64,000 nt of DNA from Candidatus Marithrix sp. Canyon 246. Its GTDB lineage: Bacteria > Pseudomonadota > Gammaproteobacteria > Beggiatoales > Beggiatoaceae. Shown piece by piece: positions 33,992 through 41,563 of the stretch; position 1 is the first letter of the stretch; the number at the start of each line of letters is the position of its first letter. The notes under the pieces were generated by a model. That model was not told where the DNA came from. It worked only from the letters and a program-made list of their open reading frames with translations, and did no database searches. Location of the stretch: assembly GCF_001723685.1 (NCBI RefSeq), contig NZ_MCBX01000038.1, positions 124,001 to 188,000 on the forward strand. Direction: 5' to 3'. The translations under genes and the position numbers were made by a program.

Positions 33992-34162
33992 TCTCAGAAA
34001 ATCAAATCTATTTGTATTATTCATGATTTCTATAAAAATATTTGACTTTACAAGTATTTTTTTTTTTTGCATAATATGCATATATCGCTATAGTATGCCA
34101 GATACTTAGTGATTAAATTAAAACAATTAATGTTCTTAACATTCACTATAAGGAATTTACTA

Positions 34163-34825
34163 ATGAACAATAAATTAAAATCAATAGCAATGTCTGCTAG
34201 TCTTTTTGCTATTGCTGGTATAGGATCAAATGCTTGGTCATCATCAGCTATTTATACAACAATCACAGGTAATCTTGCTAAGTCAGCAGAGATTGATTTT
34301 GACAAAATCATGATCGAGATTTACGATCCATTAACAGATGATTCTACTGGTGAATATGCAGTGTATCATGCACCACATAACCATGAATTTTCCCCTCAAC
34401 CGGGTTATAAATCCGGTAATTTTACTTTTGATGTACTTCCGGGCTTTCGTGATGTTCGTATTTCGCCTCAATCTTTTGATGCTTTAGGTCATACAAACAC
34501 TGTTGATGTAGTTACAATTGTTCCACAAGATAATGATTGTTCAAGATGTCAAACTCAATTAAGTGTTCCAGTATGTGTTGCCGGGCAAATAGGAACTAGT
34601 TTAACCACTGGTCTGAGTAGGGATACTTATATACCAGCTTATTCAGAACAACAAGAAACACTTTGTCTTCCTAGTGTTCTATTAGAAAAATGGGCTGTTT
34701 TACCCGGTGGTATTAATAAACGACTCCCATCAGATTGCTATAAAATGTCTTTGGATACAGCAACAACACAAGCTGGAGTATTGAAAATAAATAAAAAAGT
34801 CAAAATAACTTGCCCAACTCCATAA
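34163..34825 (+). CDS. Exported Cys-containing hypothetical protein
   Basis: A 220-residue exported protein with a signal sequence (MNNKLKSIAMSASLFAIAG to AWS). The ATG at 34163 is preferred to 34109 because AAGGAA lies about 8 bp before it and the signal sequence begins there. The mature part is beta-rich (TTITGNLAKSAEIDFDKIMI, FTFDVLPGFRDVRISP) with Cys residues in DCSRCQTQ, VCVAG, TLCLP, SDCYK and ITCP, which probably form disulfides in the periplasm or outside. No family recognised. The large lamin-tail protein follows after 7 bp, so they are co-expressed. Confidence 0.75.
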   Translation: MNNKLKSIAMSASLFAIAGIGSNAWSSSAIYTTITGNLAKSAEIDFDKIMIEIYDPLTDDSTGEYAVYHAPHNHEFSPQPGYKSGNFTFDVLPGFRDVRISPQSFDALGHTNTVDVVTIVPQDNDCSRCQTQLSVPVCVAGQIGTSLTTGLSRDTYIPAYSEQQETLCLPSVLLEKWAVLPGGINKRLPSDCYKMSLDTATTQAGVLKINKKVKITCPTP

Positions 34826-34832
34826 ATTAGAT

Positions 34833-37800
34833 ATGAGCATCATTAGAAATATCGGAATATTGTGTTTATTTTTATGTTGCTCAAATATCATACAAGCTGA
34901 AATCCATTGGAAACCAGTTTCCAATGGATTTCCCAAAAATATACAACAATTGGATATTGATGGTGATGGAATTACTGACTTAACATTAAGTATTGTTGAT
35001 AATGTAGCCATTTTTGATGGAGAACATTTCATAATAAAAATGGCTAAAGTTTTTGGCTCTCCAAGTTTGGAAATTATGTCATGTCAACTGGGCAATAAAG
35101 GTATTTTATGTGGTTATCTTACTGATAATGGACAAACTTATGGTTGGTGGAATAATGGTGCTAAATATCTAGGTTTTAAAAGAATTTTAAACAATGGCAT
35201 ATATTATGGTTGGCTGAAAGTTGAGCTAACAAATCAAGGTTGGCAAATATTTGAATATGCTTATGAAGATTGTCCAACTGTTGCCATTCTATCTGGTGCT
35301 AAACAAGGTGGCGCAAATTGCCCAATTGTTACAGCAATTACACGCACCAAATCTTCTCCTACTCGATTGAATGAAATTAATTTTCGCGTAAAATTTAGCC
35401 ATAATGTGACAGCAATTGATTTGATGGATTTCGCACTCAGCACTACAGATAAAATAAACGGCGCGTCAATAATAAATCTTTCAGGTAAAAATGATACTTA
35501 CATTGTATCAGTTAATACTGGCACTGGAGATGGAACAATAAGATTAGATTTAATTAATAATTTTACCATTAAATCTACCAATAATTTACTTTTAAAAGCA
35601 AGTTTCACAGATGGGCAAATTTATAAAATTGATAAAACTCCACCAAATACAATAATATATAGCAAACCCTTAAATCCCTCCTCTAAAAAAAATCCTGTTC
35701 ATTTTATATTTTCTGGTAATGAGATTCTAAATTATGAATGTCAACTTGATAGTGGCAATTTTGAGAAATGTATTAGCCCAATATATATAAAATCTTTAAA
35801 TGCAGGTTCACATACATTTAAAGTACGAGCTATTGATAAAGCAGGAAATATTGATCCTACTCCAGCTAGTTATACTTGGATAATAAATAATGAAGCAATA
35901 AAGCCATTAACTGGGCTTATAATTAATGAAATTGATTATGATCAAGCTGCGATAGATAATTCTGAATTTATAGAAATAAAAAATATTAGTAATGATTCTA
36001 TTAATTTAGAACCATATGAAATACAGCTAATTGAGGAACAAAATAATCATGCACGCCCCTACAAAAATATATTTTTACCAAAAAAAAATTTAAATGCTGG
36101 TGATTATTATGTAATTTGTAGTAGCGCGGCTAAAGTTGATAATTGTGATCAAGAAATCACAGAAATAGATTTTATTAAAGATGGGGTACCAAATGCAATC
36201 GCTTTAATTTATAAACAACAAGAAACAATAGATGCTAACTTGCTGTACCAAGCATATTTAGTAGATACCATAAGTTATGAAGGAAATATTAAAGCACCTT
36301 ATACAGAAACAATTGGAACGGAAATAGGAGATAATAATAAGACAAAATCTATTGGATTATCTCGTTGGAATGGTATTGATACCAATAATAATAACCAAGA
36401 TTTTGGTTTACGTTGCATTACTCCGGGCAAAAAAAATACTGCTGCTTCAATAAATTGTCTAAAACCACCTCCAATATCAATCCCCAAACCACCACCGCTC
36501 CCACCTAAAAACAATCCTATTACAATAAATAAAGCTGGAACAGTAATTACTGAAATTAAAGTAGAGAAAAACGATCATCTATCTAATGGAATTTTAGACC
36601 ATACTCTCAATAATAATGGTCAAGTCTCTGATATTACAATAACAACAGGAGGGGTTATTATTGGAGGAATAGTAAGCGGTAATATTAAGAGTGAAGGTGT
36701 GATAATTAATAAAAAAGCTCCCGCTTTACTGACAAATGTGATTCTGACACAAGATGTAAAATTAGCTGCTGATGTATCCTTACATAACGTCGAATTACGA
36801 GGTGCTTCAATAACTGGTAATCATTTAAGCGGCAATATTAGAGTAACAAGTTCAGAAACGGTTATCAAAAATGTATCTTTAGCTGCAAATACAACTATCA
36901 CTGGGGGTAAACTTGCAGGCAAAATTACTACTGATAAAAAAGCTCCTGCTTTACTGAAAAATGTGATTCTGACACCAGACGTAAAATTAGCTGCTAATGT
37001 ATCCTTACATAACGTTGAATTACGGGGTGCTTCAATTAATGGTAATCATTTAAGTGGCGATATTAGAGTAACAAGTTCAGCAACGCTTATCAAAAATGTA
37101 TCTTTAGGTGCAAATACAACTATCACTGGAGGTAAACTAACAGGCAGAATTAGAGGTGATAAACAATCACCAGCGGTATTGCAACATCTTATTATTGAAC
37201 AACATAGTCATTTAACTGATGTGATTATTGCTGATGGCGTAGATCTTCCTAAACAAGTGAATTTAGGATTAGGTGTGCGTTTTACTAGTAAAGAAAATAT
37301 ACCTGAAGGTTTAGACTTAACTTCAATATTACCCAAATTGAACTCTGGTGTGGATTTATCTATTGATGTGATTGTAGGTGGTAAAGGAATTTTAGCGGCT
37401 ATTAATCGTTTGCCTGAATTTACAGCGTCTAATTTAACAATTAAACAAAGCAAACAAGGATATTTATATCTTGATATAGAAGATAAACGTTATGCAGTAA
37501 ACCCGAAAATGGTGAAACACCTATCTGATTCTCCTAATTTGTTGGTAGAAATTGGGCAAAATATTCGTTTTAAGACTGATACAGAAATTGATGTCTTTGC
37601 GCCACCGGCTATACAAGCACCTGAAACATTACAAATGGCTTTAAAAGAATTTAAAATTGACATTGATGATATTGGTAATATTCAAGTAACAGCTAAAGAT
37701 CAAAAACAACAATGGTTCAGTGCCAGAGCCAATTTATTTTCAATAGAAGTAGAAAATGATACTACAACTGGATTATCTGTCAAAGAAAATAATGTATTTG

Positions 37801-38093
37801 CCTTAGTATTTATTGATAAAGATGGTAAAAAACGTGAACAACATTTTTATCCAGCACCAGATGATTTAGCAACTTTAGTTAAAATTGCTCAAGAAGTGGA
37901 TTTAACAACAGAAGGAATCTTAAGCTTTAAATTAGAAACTATTAGTTATGAAGGCAAGTTAGATTATTTAGTAAAACAAGGAACAGTGCCAGAAAATAAG
38001 GCATTAAAAGTTGAAGAAATGATTGATAATAATAATTTTTTAATAACATATCCTAATGGAGCAAAGCAATCTATAATTAGAAAAACCTTGTAA
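34833..38093 (+). CDS. Large exported lamin-tail-domain protein with internal duplication
   Basis: A 1086-residue secreted protein with a signal peptide (ending QAE). Order: an N-terminal FG-GAP-like piece (LDIDGDGITDLTLSI), an Ig-like region (residues 165-260), a second Ig-like region with DKTPPNTIIYSKP and HTFKVRAIDKAGNIDPTPASY (270-350), a lamin-tail domain (about 358-520; LIINEIDYDQAAIDNSEFIEI, NLNAGDYYVICSS), a Pro-rich linker, two near-identical 75-residue repeats (627-776), and a 300-residue unknown C-terminus. It probably is an adhesive or cell-surface protein. Co-transcribed with the Cys-rich protein upstream. Confidence 0.85.
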   Translation: MSIIRNIGILCLFLCCSNIIQAEIHWKPVSNGFPKNIQQLDIDGDGITDLTLSIVDNVAIFDGEHFIIKMAKVFGSPSLEIMSCQLGNKGILCGYLTDNGQTYGWWNNGAKYLGFKRILNNGIYYGWLKVELTNQGWQIFEYAYEDCPTVAILSGAKQGGANCPIVTAITRTKSSPTRLNEINFRVKFSHNVTAIDLMDFALSTTDKINGASIINLSGKNDTYIVSVNTGTGDGTIRLDLINNFTIKSTNNLLLKASFTDGQIYKIDKTPPNTIIYSKPLNPSSKKNPVHFIFSGNEILNYECQLDSGNFEKCISPIYIKSLNAGSHTFKVRAIDKAGNIDPTPASYTWIINNEAIKPLTGLIINEIDYDQAAIDNSEFIEIKNISNDSINLEPYEIQLIEEQNNHARPYKNIFLPKKNLNAGDYYVICSSAAKVDNCDQEITEIDFIKDGVPNAIALIYKQQETIDANLLYQAYLVDTISYEGNIKAPYTETIGTEIGDNNKTKSIGLSRWNGIDTNNNNQDFGLRCITPGKKNTAASINCLKPPPISIPKPPPLPPKNNPITINKAGTVITEIKVEKNDHLSNGILDHTLNNNGQVSDITITTGGVIIGGIVSGNIKSEGVIINKKAPALLTNVILTQDVKLAADVSLHNVELRGASITGNHLSGNIRVTSSETVIKNVSLAANTTITGGKLAGKITTDKKAPALLKNVILTPDVKLAANVSLHNVELRGASINGNHLSGDIRVTSSATLIKNVSLGANTTITGGKLTGRIRGDKQSPAVLQHLIIEQHSHLTDVIIADGVDLPKQVNLGLGVRFTSKENIPEGLDLTSILPKLNSGVDLSIDVIVGGKGILAAINRLPEFTASNLTIKQSKQGYLYLDIEDKRYAVNPKMVKHLSDSPNLLVEIGQNIRFKTDTEIDVFAPPAIQAPETLQMALKEFKIDIDDIGNIQVTAKDQKQQWFSARANLFSIEVENDTTTGLSVKENNVFALVFIDKDGKKREQHFYPAPDDLATLVKIAQEVDLTTEGILSFKLETISYEGKLDYLVKQGTVPENKALKVEEMIDNNNFLITYPNGAKQSIIRKTL
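36711..36935 (+). repeat. 225-bp coding repeat, copy 1
   Basis: In-frame unit of 75 codons starting KKAPALL, containing SLHNVELRGASITGNHLSG and ITGGKLAGKI. Confidence 0.9.
36936..37160 (+). repeat. 225-bp coding repeat, copy 2
   Basis: Directly adjoining copy of the unit at 36711, with a few substitutions (T/K, Q/P, D/N, A/G). Synonymous and non-synonymous changes are both present, so the duplication is recent but not identical. Confidence 0.9.
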
Positions 38094-38151
38094 AAATGTG
38101 AGATTAACTATAAAATATATATTTTCGAGAAAACCAAATTGAAAATATGAA
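38089..38151. repeat. 63-bp direct repeat, copy 2
   Basis: Matches 33845-33907 with two differences. It spans the end of the lamin-tail gene and the start codon of the following AAA-like gene. Confidence 0.9.
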
Positions 38152-39706
38152 AAAATTACCCATAGGCATTCAAACATTTTCTAAGATTATAAAAGGCAAC
38201 TATCTATATGTTGATAAAACTCAACAGATTGCTGAATTAATTGAATCAGGAGAATATTTTTTTCTCTCTCGCCCTAGAAGATTCGGAAAATCTTTACTAA
38301 TTTCAACATTAGCAGAAATATTTTCTGGCAATCAACAACTTTTTAAGGGCTTATATATCTATGATCAGATTGACTGGCAATCCTATCCAATTATTATTAT
38401 TGATTTCAATCTAATATCTAATACTAATGATGAGCTATTTAAAATATCATTATTGTCATATTTAGATGATATTGCCGCTGAATATGAAATTATTCTATCA
38501 AAAACTTTCATTAAAGATAAATTTGCAGAGTTAATTAAAAAGATTTCAAAAAAGACTCAGAAAAAAGTTGTGGTTTTAATAGATGAATATGATAAACCAA
38601 TTGTTGAGCATATTGACGATATAGAAAAAGCAACAAAAAATCGTGAAATCATGCGAGATTTTTTTGGTATTTTGAAATCTTCTGATCCATTTTTACGTTT
38701 TGTATTCCTTACTGGTGTCTCTAAATTTTCTCGTGTTTCCATTTTTTCTGAATTAAATAATGTAAGGGATATTACATTTTCAAGACAATTTGCGACACTG
38801 TGTGGATATACACAAACAGAATTAGAAACTAATTTTGAGTCTTATATTCAAAATCTTGGCACTGTTTTAGAAATCAAAAAACCAGTTTTACTAACTAAAA
38901 TTAAGACTTGGTATAATGGCTATTCATGGAATGCTAAAGATAAAATGTATAATCCGTTCTCAATTCTTAATTTATTTATGGATCAACGCTTTAGTAATTA
39001 TTGGTTTGCAACTGGCACTCCAACGTTTTTGATGAAGTTAATCAAAAACACAGAACTTGATACCACCGAATTTGAAAACAAAAAAGTTTCTGAAATTCTC
39101 TTTGATAGTTACAATCTTGAAAACCTAAATATATTTGTACTTTTATTTCAAACTGGTTATTTGACCATAAGTGAAATCAATCAAAAATCCAGAACAATTC
39201 AATATATATTAAATTATCCTAATTTTGAAGTAAAACAAGCTTTTATGACTTTTCTATTTAGTAGTTTTACTAAAAATGATTTAGGAGATATTCAACCAGC
39301 GGCAGAAGATTTGCGTGATTGTTTAGAAAATGATGATATTGAAATATTTATAAATATAATACGTGCTTTGTTTGCCAAAATTCCATACAACTTACATATA
39401 AAAAAAGAAGCTTATTATCATTCTTTATTTTATATGGTGGCGGTATTGATGGGTGTTGAGATTGATTTAGAAATATTAACCGATAAGGGGCGTATTGATG
39501 GCGTATTGGAATTTGATAACAGAATTTATTTGATCGAATTTAAATACGCTGAAAAAGGAACTAAGATGGATAGCTTGACTAATAAAGCGATTACGCAAAT
39601 CAAAGACAAAAATTATGGCGAACGCTTTTTAAATGATTTACGTAAGCGTGTTTATCTAGGTGTGGGAGTTTTGGGGAAAGAAATTGGTTATAAAATTGAA
39701 TTTTAA
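38147..39706 (+). CDS. AAA-ATPase-like protein with PD-(D/E)XK nuclease domain
   Basis: A 519-residue member of the AAA-ATPase_like/PDDEXK_9 family. N-terminal markers: PIGIQTFSKIIKGNYLYVDKT, degenerate P-loop LSRPRRFGKSLL, and Walker B VVVLIDEYDKPI; FLTGVSKFSRVSIFSELNN follows. The C-terminal PD-(D/E)XK-type domain has GRIDGVLEFDNRIYLIEFKY (D, ExK). The family is expanded in Beggiatoa-like bacteria, Bacteroidetes and clostridia; its role is unknown. Full length, so probably intact. A decayed copy of parts of this gene lies just downstream at 39796-39968. Confidence 0.93.
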   Translation: MKKLPIGIQTFSKIIKGNYLYVDKTQQIAELIESGEYFFLSRPRRFGKSLLISTLAEIFSGNQQLFKGLYIYDQIDWQSYPIIIIDFNLISNTNDELFKISLLSYLDDIAAEYEIILSKTFIKDKFAELIKKISKKTQKKVVVLIDEYDKPIVEHIDDIEKATKNREIMRDFFGILKSSDPFLRFVFLTGVSKFSRVSIFSELNNVRDITFSRQFATLCGYTQTELETNFESYIQNLGTVLEIKKPVLLTKIKTWYNGYSWNAKDKMYNPFSILNLFMDQRFSNYWFATGTPTFLMKLIKNTELDTTEFENKKVSEILFDSYNLENLNIFVLLFQTGYLTISEINQKSRTIQYILNYPNFEVKQAFMTFLFSSFTKNDLGDIQPAAEDLRDCLENDDIEIFINIIRALFAKIPYNLHIKKEAYYHSLFYMVAVLMGVEIDLEILTDKGRIDGVLEFDNRIYLIEFKYAEKGTKMDSLTNKAITQIKDKNYGERFLNDLRKRVYLGVGVLGKEIGYKIEF

Positions 39707-39710
39707 GCCA

Positions 39711-39724
39711 AACCTGACAGGTTT
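39711..39724. repeat. Short AGACCTG-family palindrome
   Basis: AACCTGACAGGTTT, the central half of the 33-bp family, 5 bp after the AAA-like gene stop. Confidence 0.6.
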
Positions 39725-39795
39725 AATTGTATCAAAACACCCACAACAAATAATTAACAAACAGCGTCTGGAAATTCTAACAATTCCATTCAAAA

Positions 39796-39968
39796 ATTCA
39801 GTCAGTAAACCCGAAAATGGTGAAACACTTATCTAGAAATATCGGTAGGTATAAATATTTTGCGTATCATATTTAGATGATATTGCCGCTAAATATGACA
39901 ATAATTGAGCATATTGTTCTTTATTTTATATGATGGCGGTGGATATTGCTTATAGAATTGAAAAGTAA
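39796..39968 (+). pseudogene. Internally deleted relic of the lamin-tail/AAA-like gene region
   Basis: Five short pieces match upstream sequence in collinear order: AGTAAACCCGAAAATGGTG (also at about 37496), ATATTTAGATGATATTGCCG (about 38458), ATTGAGCATATTG (about 38600), TTCTTTATTTTATATG and TGGCGGT (about 39420), then a piece ending like the AAA-like gene's last codons (about 39680). Together they describe a former duplicate of about 37.49-39.71 kb that lost most of its interior. No coding capacity remains. Confidence 0.8.
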
Positions 39969-39975
39969 TTTTGCT

Positions 39976-40010
39976 GGGTTGGGCTGACGATAGGATACGC
40001 TGCCCAACCT
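39976..40010. repeat. GGTTGGGC hairpin between convergent genes
   Basis: GGTTGGGC and GCCCAACC flank a 17-bp loop between the relic and the dnaN stop. Same family as 821-892; it may serve to end dnaN transcription. Confidence 0.6.
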
Positions 40011-40018
40011 ATTTTAAA

Positions 40019-41134
40019 TCAAAGACGCATTGGCATTACAATAAATTTATAATCTTCATTATCTTCTTCTGTTATTAAGCATGAGCTGTTAGTGTCTCCA
40101 AATCCTAGTTTTGTCATGTTGGTTGATATTACATTTAGTGTGTCAAGTAAGTAGGTTCCATTAAAGCCTATTTCTAGCTCTTCTCCGCTGTATTCTACTT
40201 CTATTATTTCTTCTGCTTCTTCTTGTGATGTGTTTTTTGCTGATAGGGTTAGTAGGTTGTTACTTAAATTTAAACGGATGCCTTTGAATTTTTCGTTAGA
40301 CAGAATTGAGGCGCGAGATAATGATTGTTTTAATAGTTTGGTGTCTGCAATCACTATTTTGTCTGTGTCACTTGGCAGTACGTTTTGCCATTCTGGAAAG
40401 CTACCGTCTATTAGTTTTGATGTCATTATTAGGTTTTCATTTAGTTTAAAACTAATATGGTTGTCATCCATCAATATTTGTACATCAGATTCTCCATCTT
40501 TTAATAATTTTGATAATTCTATTACTGCTTTACGTGGAATTATAACTTTGTGTGATAATTCTTTGCCATGATCTAAGTCAATTTGTGCGACTGCCATTCT
40601 ATGACCATCTGTGCCAACCAGTGAGATTTTTTTGTTTGCTATTTCTAATAGTAAGCCTGTTAGGTAATAACGTACATCATTACTTGCTATGCAAAATGAT
40701 GTTTTGTAAATTAACTCTTTCAAGTCTTGTGGTGCTATAATAAATTCTTTTGTATCTGTTAATTCAGGGCTAGATGGGAATTCATCAGCAGGTAAGGTTT
40801 GTAGTTTGAATTTGCTTTTACCGGCTTTTAGAATTGCTTGGTTTTCTTCGACAGTAATCTGAATATTTACATCTGGTAAAGATTTGCAAATCTCAAAAAA
40901 TTTACGTGCTGGTATTGTGGTTTCGCCATCATTGTCAGCCATTAAATCCCCATTAGTTAGTGGTAAACTACAAGAGATTTCTACTTCTGCATCAGTGGCA
41001 GTTAATTGTAAGCTATTGTTGGTTACTGTTACTAGTGTATTGGCTAGGATAGGTAAGGTTTGTCGTTGTTCGACGACGCTTGTTATCATTTTTAATGGGG
41101 TTAATAAGTCTTTTTTGGCAATTTCAAAATACAT
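40019..41134 (-). CDS. dnaN: DNA polymerase III beta sliding clamp
   Basis: A 371-residue beta clamp, the ring that holds DNA polymerase III on DNA. Recognised by the three-domain pattern: MYFEIAKKDLLTPLKMI with TLPILANTLV in domain 1, TDGHRMAVAQI in domain 2, and the C-terminal YKFIVMPMRL, the usual end of the clamp. It is not flanked by dnaA, recF or gyrB as in most bacteria; its neighbours are a 106-residue hypothetical gene (divergent) and a gene relic. No cluster of DnaA boxes is visible in the 51-bp upstream spacer. Confidence 0.96.
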   Translation of the reverse strand: MYFEIAKKDLLTPLKMITSVVEQRQTLPILANTLVTVTNNSLQLTATDAEVEISCSLPLTNGDLMADNDGETTIPARKFFEICKSLPDVNIQITVEENQAILKAGKSKFKLQTLPADEFPSSPELTDTKEFIIAPQDLKELIYKTSFCIASNDVRYYLTGLLLEIANKKISLVGTDGHRMAVAQIDLDHGKELSHKVIIPRKAVIELSKLLKDGESDVQILMDDNHISFKLNENLIMTSKLIDGSFPEWQNVLPSDTDKIVIADTKLLKQSLSRASILSNEKFKGIRLNLSNNLLTLSAKNTSQEEAEEIIEVEYSGEELEIGFNGTYLLDTLNVISTNMTKLGFGDTNSSCLITEEDNEDYKFIVMPMRL

Positions 41135-41185
41135 TGATTGTAGTATCCTAACAATAATAAATGCTATATTTTACCATAATCTAAG

Positions 41186-41506
41186 ATGAACAAAATAAAA
41201 TCTCAAAACAGCCGCTTTTTATATCTATTTTTTATAGATAGAAATTGTTTGAGTGAGGCTGTCGATGCCTTAACTCAGAATTTAGATTGGGAAATCATAG
41301 AAAAACCCTATGGTTTATACTATGATGAAATGTTATATAGAGTTAAAAATTTTTTATTCTCTAATAAACAAGCTGGAATTGAATTATTTTTATCTTATTA
41401 TGGTGTTGGTATCTTATCTATAACTCTTACCAATAAAAATCCTAGTGACTTTGATCGAATCTTGGGATTTTTAGGATGGCTGGGTTTAGGAATTTGGTTA
41501 ATATAA
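41186..41506 (+). CDS. Small hypothetical protein
   Basis: A possible 106-residue protein, mixed polar with a hydrophobic C-terminal stretch (FLGWLGLGIWLI). I recognise no family. Only TAAG precedes the ATG, a weak ribosome-binding site. It fills the gap between divergent dnaN and the carbamoyltransferase gene, and has AT-rich codon use like neighbours. Moderately likely to be real. Confidence 0.5.
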   Translation: MNKIKSQNSRFLYLFFIDRNCLSEAVDALTQNLDWEIIEKPYGLYYDEMLYRVKNFLFSNKQAGIELFLSYYGVGILSITLTNKNPSDFDRILGFLGWLGLGIWLI

Positions 41507-41563
41507 ATGTGGTTGTTATTTTGCATTAATTCAATTTAACTAAAAAATAATAATGAGTTAGAA

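Larger units (their letters stand above)
33739..34162. other. Intergenic spacer with two duplicated segments
   Basis: No gene is seen. Bases 33845-33907 recur at 38089-38151, and 33934-33991 holds a degenerate copy of the 31661 inverted repeat. The remainder is AT-rich with a 13-T run around 34056-34068; no promoter is secure. Confidence 0.6.
39707..40018. other. Spacer with palindrome and a scrambled gene relic
   Basis: The gap holds a short AACCTGACAGGTTT palindrome (39711-39724), a collinear relic of upstream genes (39796-39968) and a GGTTGGGC/GCCCAACC hairpin (39976-40010) close to the dnaN stop. Confidence 0.7.

Noticed and set aside
34042-34075. Promoter TTGACT / CATAAT before the Cys-rich gene
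   Set aside because: Spacing is 22 bp, too long for a sigma-70 promoter, in very AT-rich sequence.
41135-41185. Replication origin next to dnaN
   Set aside because: The spacer is 51 bp with no DnaA-box cluster, and dnaA is absent.
40552-41189. Plus-strand reading frames opposite dnaN
   Set aside because: They are shadows of the dnaN coding frame, with no ribosome-binding sites and no recognisable domains.
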